From NCBI GenBank assembly GCA_028554795.2, contig CM068831.1, positions 62,379,269 to 62,443,268 of the forward strand: DNA of 64,000 nucleotides, read 5' to 3'. Shown here in pieces: positions 59,030-64,000 of this stretch. Position numbers and translations under genes: made by a program. The DNA is from Sinohyriopsis cumingii (lineage: Eukaryota; Mollusca; Bivalvia; Unionida; Unionidae). Position 1 is the stretch's first letter, and each line of letters begins with the position of its first letter. The notes below the pieces were generated by a model. The model had not been told where the DNA came from. It made no database searches and saw only the letters and a list, made by a program, of their open reading frames with translations.

Positions 59030-59366
59030 AGGTGCACCAAAACTGCTCAAGCCACTGTTATCGTGCGCTGCTCCAATCGCCAAACAAGTTGCAATGCGCG
59101 TCGTGGATAGCATTAAACTTGCTGCTATGGATCGGATGAAACAACTGGGGTTACAAGCGGCTCAGTCTATTCGAGATCGACTGCGGAGATTAGTGACTGG
59201 AGCACCATTTAAAGCGGTTCCAGTTAAACAACCAACAGAACCAATGTCGCCCGAAATTAATAAAATCATTAATGTAGCCGCTCAACAAAGATTTGTCAGA
59301 TTCAGTGATTGCAAATCTGGCAATGGGGAGTGGATCACAGCTGAGGACGTTACTGGGATTAGGTAA
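59025..59366 (+). CDS. Small basic helical protein, possible minor capsid/core protein
   Basis: A 113-residue frame starts MIGAPKLLKPLLSCAAPIAK. It is Ala/Lys/Arg-rich and helical (MDRMKQLGLQAAQSIRDRLR), followed by a Pro-rich linker (KAVPVKQPTEPMSP). The C-terminal part continues better in a neighbouring frame (GSGSQLRTLLGLGK, about 59,325-59,370), suggesting a frameshift near the end. It overlaps the previous remnant by 4-5 bases and precedes the capsid-like gene, the usual place for a minor structural protein. Confidence 0.35.
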   Translation: MIGAPKLLKPLLSCAAPIAKQVAMRVVDSIKLAAMDRMKQLGLQAAQSIRDRLRRLVTGAPFKAVPVKQPTEPMSPEINKIINVAAQQRFVRFSDCKSGNGEWITAEDVTGIR

Positions 59367-59402
59367 AATCAATAATAATAGTTGGAAACTAAAAATGTTA
59401 TT

Positions 59403-60369
59403 ATGGCTCATTTCACTGATATTGCTGATCTTGTATTTGACACGAGTGCGCCTGTGCTGGTGGATAAAAGCCAGAGAGATTTTGAGTATCAATCATGTTT
59501 GGCCAGGGATCACAATCAATTAAAAGTAGATTTGCAAGTGCAGGACTCGTCAAGGTGTTACCTTCCATGTGAGGAGTTCTTGGAAGTCGAGTGAAAACTG
59601 GTACACAACCTGGTGGTACCGATTAGTTCGCCAATACCACAGCTGGATTTTTAACAATGGAAGCATGGCGTTGATCAACAGTGCTCGTTATTCCATTGAT
59701 GGAAAGGAAATCGAATCAGTCATGGACAATGTTGACGTGGCCACAACAATTACTAGACTTGCCAGATACAGCGATGATTACATGTGAACAGCTGATCCAA
59801 CTATGATGTTTATCAAGGATACACACAGATTCTCAAGCGTACTCAATCAAGTGGCTTCAGAACTTTCAACACAATGCTGATGTAGATATACAACCTGTAC
59901 TTATGGAACGTAACGGTACTTTTAACAATGGATTTACTCAGCGCCAAGGACAACATCGCAGAGCCCCATTACGATTTTGTTTGCCATTTCCCTCAGTTAC
60001 ATATTTAGTTTTTGTAGAGATGATCAAAAGGTTAATTTTGGAGCCAAAAATACAGCCACGTTAACCCGTAAAATTAATTTGGCGTGGCGCAGCTTCCGCT
60101 AACGGGGAATCTGTTTTAGATTTTATTACCTTGTGGTTGTCTGTGTTATTCCGTTCTCTTTGTACAGAATCCCGTCTTTGGTTATTTATGCGATCTGGAA
60201 TCGCTTCAACGCGTTCTTTTGCCGCACACACTACAGATGCACACCAATCAACTACTATTCATGGACAATTTGTTTGGCATATAAGAACTTAATGCGGTTT
60301 TACTGCACCAAAACATTGTTGGTGGCGCTTCAAAATGTAAAACGATATAATATTTATCAACATTTATGA
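59403..60369 (+). pseudogene. Capsid-like protein remnant (element B)
   Basis: From an ATG at 59,403 (MAHFTDIADLVFDTSAPV) the frame runs to a Cys-containing CYLPCEEFLEVE. After shifts it continues with NGSMALINSARYSIDGKEIE, VATTITRLARYSDDY, a block FSFCRDDQKVNFGAKNTATL (about 59,995-60,060), and ends at 60,369. I recall this block order from the probable major capsid protein of Polinton-like elements in cnidarians and molluscs; the double jelly-roll fold cannot be shown from here. At least four frame changes and stops make it a pseudogene. Confidence 0.45.
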
Positions 60370-60692
60370 ACGTTACTCTGCGTGACGATTCGGTGCTGAT
60401 GTGGATCTAAACAGATTTGCCACCAAACAAGATTTGACCGAGTTTACTAGTTGCGCTGTTGCTGGTGCTGACCAAAAATGAGCTTGTGAGTTTTGAAGAT
60501 CAAACTGGTAAAGTGAAAACGTGTGATGTTGGCGTTCAAGATATTACTGTCAAGTTGAATGGCGCTGTTCCGAAGAACCTGGCTGAGGTCACTGAAAACC
60601 GGAGAAACAGAGACTCTGGTGTGTCGGTTGAGTTTATCAGAAGCTACAATGATACTGGCAAGATTGCAACAGGACAATATGTCCTTAATTAA
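60367..60692 (+). pseudogene. Unrecognised element B gene after the capsid-like gene
   Basis: It begins MNVTLRDDSVL at 60,367, overlapping the preceding stop. After two breaks it continues in an open frame ELVSFEDQTGKVKTCDVGV, DITVKLNGAVPKNL, IATGQYVLN. Alternating beta-strand pattern. No family recognised. Confidence 0.3.
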
Positions 60693-60743
60693 TTCGCTAG
60701 CGTGCCCGCATCACAACGCGTAGTAAGTTCATGATACGAAATT

Positions 60744-60968
60744 ATGGGAATATTAATCAGAGAAGATGAAACCCCAATTGAAGAGGCAGGTGTAAGAAAT
60801 GGCCAACTTGTTTTCCGTTCTGGTGTGCATCGTTTTGATACGCCTAACCCTCACGTTCTAAACGTGAGCGATTCAGGAACATATTTATTTATTATAACCG
60901 GAAGTAAAGTTACATGGGGTCGAATGGGAATGGCAAACGGTATCTTGATCAGAATCATGTACCACTAA
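60744..60968 (+). CDS. Intact 74-residue beta-rich frame (element B)
   Basis: From ATG 60,744 it reads MGILIREDETPIEEAGVRNG and later FRSGVHRFDTPNPHVLNVSD, GTYLFIITGSKVTWG. A strand-rich pattern with GTYLF-ITG resembles C1q/TNF-like or fibre-head strands only superficially. Intact in an otherwise broken neighbourhood. Family not recognised. Confidence 0.35.
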   Translation: MGILIREDETPIEEAGVRNGQLVFRSGVHRFDTPNPHVLNVSDSGTYLFIITGSKVTWGRMGMANGILIRIMYH

Positions 60969-61144
60969 TATTTTATATCAACAGGCCGGCCAGTGATTAT
61001 TTAAAATTTTACACTTTGCAATATCATCATCATTAGTCATCGGATAAGAAATTCAATTCGAAGAACTCAACGTTTATCCAGACATATCGTTAACTGTTTT
61101 TGATGTCTGCTTTTAACATCAGGTTTTATCATTTTATATATGTG

Positions 61145-61300
61145 ATGGAATTTTACCGCTGTGATGTGGTTGCAGAATTTAAAGACTGGGTGTTGGATCA
61201 ACTGGCAGCTGATGTTAAGATCAATAACAATTTTGCTCCACTTCTCAAGGAATATTTGCTTCAGCGTGGTGTTACCAAACCCTCGTATGAACTGTCATAA
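61145..61300 (+). pseudogene. Element B unknown gene, plus-strand copy (first part)
   Basis: From ATG 61,145: MEFYRCDVVAEFKDWVLDQL, then NNNFAPLLKEYLLQRG, to a stop at 61,300. Paralogous to minus-strand 47,540-47,680. The next part of the same protein seems to be 61,404-61,583. Confidence 0.4.
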
Positions 61301-61403
61301 ATTTGGTAAGGGTTAGATATAAATTGCTATTTGGAACTACCCAGATGTACCAATGCTAAGTCGAGGCCAGCTTGGAATCATCGCAAGTGCGCGTAAAACG
61401 CTG

Positions 61404-61583
61404 AAGCGTTAACTGCAGTTTCAGATGCAAAAGCACAGAGTGATTGTTTCTACAATGGCGAATTAGCATTCACCGATGTATCCACCCCAGTTACATTCAC
61501 CAGCGAATATTATAAACCAGCATTGACTCAAATGAAAAAAGAAAGATTTCGACTCTTATTCAACAAGGAAGTACTTGTTTGAG
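61404..61583 (+). pseudogene. Element B unknown gene, plus-strand copy (second part)
   Basis: An ATG-less open frame encodes AEALTAVSDAKAQSD, FYNGELAFTDVSTPVTFTSE, MKKERFRLLFNKEVLV. Blocks FTD-x-STP and KER-x2-L-x-FNK match minus-strand 47,250-47,370 in order. Downstream continuation (VTVVWQRRSSDVKCAGE, to about 61,640) lies after a stop. Confidence 0.45.
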
Positions 61584-61883
61584 TAACAGTAGTTTGGCAA
61601 AGACGATCATCAGATGTAAAATGTGCTGGCGAAATCGGTGTTTGGTTTTTTTTTTTTTTGTATTTAAATGAAAAGGTGCTAGACAACCAGAACGCACAAT
61701 CGCAGGAAATTTAAGTATTCACAAGGCATATATTTTTTAAATAATTGCAGGACTATTGTACTATTGGAAAAATAAAATTAGCTAGAAGTGTGTATGCGCA
61801 TTGAACATGGCCTATATGATACCGGATAGGGTCTTCCTGTCGTACAGTCATGATATGTGGTTGTAATATGAAATAGTAGAACT

Positions 61884-62330
61884 ATGATGGACCCTCAGTC
61901 TTATCGACTTGAAAAAATCATCGAAACGGAACAACAGCTAGGAGATGAAGTCACCAAGCGAAAGGCGTTGATCGTAAAATACCAACGCGCATGTTTGGTC
62001 GCAAATGTCATTTGTGGGTTTGCTACAGGTACAACTATTGGCCTTGCTGTAACAGGAATTACAGCAACAACAACCATCGTAGGTATACCAATAAGACTTA
62101 TTGATGGTGCTACATCGATAGTAACAGGTGTCTTTGGGAGTGGTATTAAATTAATATCAATCCGATTTCATTCACGAATGCGTGTCTGCTGCACAGAGCA
62201 GTCTGAACACGATCAGCAAACTGTATTCAGTAGTAATTGGGGATAAAATAATCAGTGCAGCTGAATTTTAAACTGCTGGCGGGAATAGAAAAGTATGGAC
62301 AATTACGAGCACAAGTGAAAAATAGTGAGC
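61884..62330 (+). pseudogene. Gly-rich membrane-helix protein of element B, frameshifted near the end
   Basis: MMDPQSYRLEKIIETEQQLG opens a helical N-terminus. After KRKALIVKYQRAC come two Gly/Thr/Ile/Val-rich helices (FATGTTIGLAVTGITATTTI; IVTGVFGSGIKLI) with GxxxG-like packing. After a frameshift near 62,165 the coding continues as HECVSAAQSSLNTISKLYSV and GDKIISAAEF, then a stop. I recall proteins of this layout (KYKR-type motif, Gly-rich double helix, SAAEF end) in cnidarian and mollusc Polinton-like elements, where they are uncharacterised; a virion membrane or pore-like role is speculation. Confidence 0.45.
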
Positions 62331-62719
62331 CTTTGCTTTATTTTTCAAGCAGTAAAAGTCGAGCAAAAAAGACAATCTTCTTGAGTCTGCCGTGTAGTAG
62401 TAGCGATATCGGTGTTCGACCTTTTGTGGGGCTTTTGTTTGCACTGACATCAGGCGTAGAATCTACCTCCCCCCTCCGACTGGGTCACTTATGCAGAAAC
62501 TGAAATTGATAAACATGCATGGGTCGTGTATGGACTAAAAACAGTCATGAAGGTAGAGGCTATAACTGGTGTCTAGGACCCTAAGGATCCCAAAAAGGCA
62601 AGACCTTTATTTAGCAACTACTCCCATGAATAATGACAAGTGTTTAACTTAAATACATTCATAGCACTGTCACGAAATGTTTCAAACACATCTGCGGTAT
62701 AGGAAGCCATAACCGCCGA
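62331..62719. other. Right flank of element B, nothing recognised
   Basis: No further element gene and no clear terminal inverted repeat found. Confidence 0.35.
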
Positions 62720-62728
62720 AATTACATT

Positions 62729-63010
62729 AATCAAATGACGTGGTATGAAATGAAATGATTTAATCCAATAAATAAAACAATGAATTCATATTCTAGATGA
62801 AGTGGTGTTAAATGAAATGACTTAAAGAGCAAACCGTAATGGTGAATTAAGATTCCAAATGACATGGTATTAAATGAAATGATGTGAAATGAAATGGTTT
62901 TACCCAAAACATGAAAATGATGCATTCAGATTACAAATGAAGTGGTGTTAATTGAAATGATTTGAATAATAACTGATATAATGAATTCAGATTACAAATG
63001 CACACACACA
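62729..63010 (+). repeat. Degenerate ~65-bp minisatellite, four to five units
   Basis: Units share (a)aatga-rtggtrttaaatgaaatga followed by a variable part with tgaattcagattacaaatg. Starts at about 62,732, 62,794, 62,855, 62,933 and 63,000 give periods of 61-78 bp. Confidence 0.75.
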
Positions 63011-64000
63011 TTCTTTCGTCCAAGTTATATTTGTAACAATCCTTCTTTTTCTACCAAGGATACACAGTTTGATTTTATTTCCCCTGGGAGATCAAATATA
63101 GCTATGTAGAACACCTGACTCTGGACCCTCAGTGCATTTGAGGTACCCCACCACTCTCCTTTCCTTGCAAATTGTATGTGTGTGTGTGTGTGTTGGGGTT
63201 GGGGTGGGGTGGGTGTTGTTTGGTAAATATTTTGAAAGATGTTAATAAGTCAATAATAAATAGTTGCATCTCTATGAATATTTTATAATGTAAATGGACG
63301 GATCGTTACAGACTTTAATAAACCCAATTTCAACAATGGATATATGAAAATACAAAGGAAGAGCGACAGTTTAGAAAGAAAGAACAAAAAAAAAAAAACA
63401 GGATCAACTTTCTATCAGTAATAGCACGTAACCCTTGGATACCCCCCCTCTCTGTCTCTCTCACTTTATAATGCTAACTTTCGATACAATGATTTGACTT
63501 GCTATTCCAGCAGTGAGTAGGATCCGTATTCAACATTTACTTGTAATTCTGTGCATTCAGGATACTTTACTGGAGAATGTCAGCGCTTTTGTCGATATGA
63601 ATAGCATTTCTCGCAATTCAATTTGCAAGTAATTCCACAGAAAATTATTTTCTGACCTTGCATTGAAAACTCTTTATTTGGATTTATATTGTCATCACAA
63701 GTTTGAGGAACTTTACGAAAAACCTAACAGCAGAGAGTCGTCCTTCTTTTTTTCAGGAATTGATTTAAATAGGAGGATGAATAGATTGATGAGGATTCCA
63801 TTTATTTATGTCCAGTACATGTATGTGTTGACACGTGTTTGTATGCATGCGTGTGCGTCTTTTATGTGTTTTAGGTCAATCAATGCTGTCCTGTATCACT
63901 ATTTAGTTTGGAAAGCATATTTGTTTTGAATCGGAAGATAACATAATCAGATTGTCAGAAAATTTAAACAATTTACTTTCTTTTACGCACGAAGCATAAG
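63011..64000. other. Non-coding flank with short GT and A tracts
   Basis: GT-rich tract at about 63,177-63,192 and an A-run at 63,387-63,399. The frame at 63,663-63,929 has no motif and is not called. Confidence 0.4.

Overview
The window looks like repeat-rich, AT-biased nuclear DNA from a metazoan, most probably a mollusc and perhaps a bivalve. This rests on three things. There are spliced phase-1 immunoglobulin exons, two of which carry a C-ADC-PIC-W pattern I associate with mollusc IgSF proteins. There is a tRNA-derived SINE. There are several large Polinton/Maverick-type elements, plus Penelope, Gypsy and CR1/L2-like retroelements and long TA, TAGA and GA microsatellites. No bacterial gene organisation, CRISPR array or rRNA gene was seen.

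Layout. (1) 1-7,700, 'element A': a decayed Polinton/adintovirus-like endogenous viral element. It has two single-BIR (IAP-like) reading frames, a broken protein-primed family B DNA polymerase on the minus strand (1,429-5,471), a divergent CCHC zinc-knuckle gene, a Q/E-rich minus-strand gene and a small plus-strand gene. Compact TATA promoters, a 57-bp inverted repeat containing GAAA-loop hairpins, and a run of ~45-bp tandem repeats complete it. Integrase, capsid and ATPase genes are not visible, so the element is truncated or continues left of the window. (2) 8,573-8,904: GIY-YIG end of a Penelope-like element. (3) 9.7-34 kb, minus strand: four Ig-domain exons, each with consensus splice sites, spread through about 24 kb. 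They belong to one long IgSF receptor/adhesion gene or two tandem ones. The introns hold microsatellites, a three-copy dispersed repeat, two copies of one SINE family, a Gypsy integrase fragment split by a SINE with an 11-bp target-site duplication, and a small fragment of a second Polinton type (27.8-28.2 kb). (4) 37,442-43,849: an LTR retrotransposon with both LTRs, decayed gag, a DTG protease, integrase, then RNase H. Integrase lies before RNase H, as in Gmr1-like Gypsy elements, and most reverse transcriptase is deleted. (5) 46.8-62.4 kb, 'element B': a heavily mutated second Polinton-like lineage in at least two opposite-strand segments, separated by a 5'-truncated CR1/L2-like LINE (50.03-52.57 kb). 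The minus segment has an adenain-like protease fragment. The plus segment has PolB with SAP-like N-terminal repeats, a packaging-ATPase P-loop and a run of probable structural genes. Short stretches at 47.2-47.7 kb (minus) and 61.1-61.65 kb (plus) are paralogous, so the region holds two inverted copies or an internally duplicated element.

Almost all element-encoded genes are broken by stops and frameshifts. The Ig exons look like intact host coding sequence. Identifications come from motifs and family knowledge read by eye; no database search was run.
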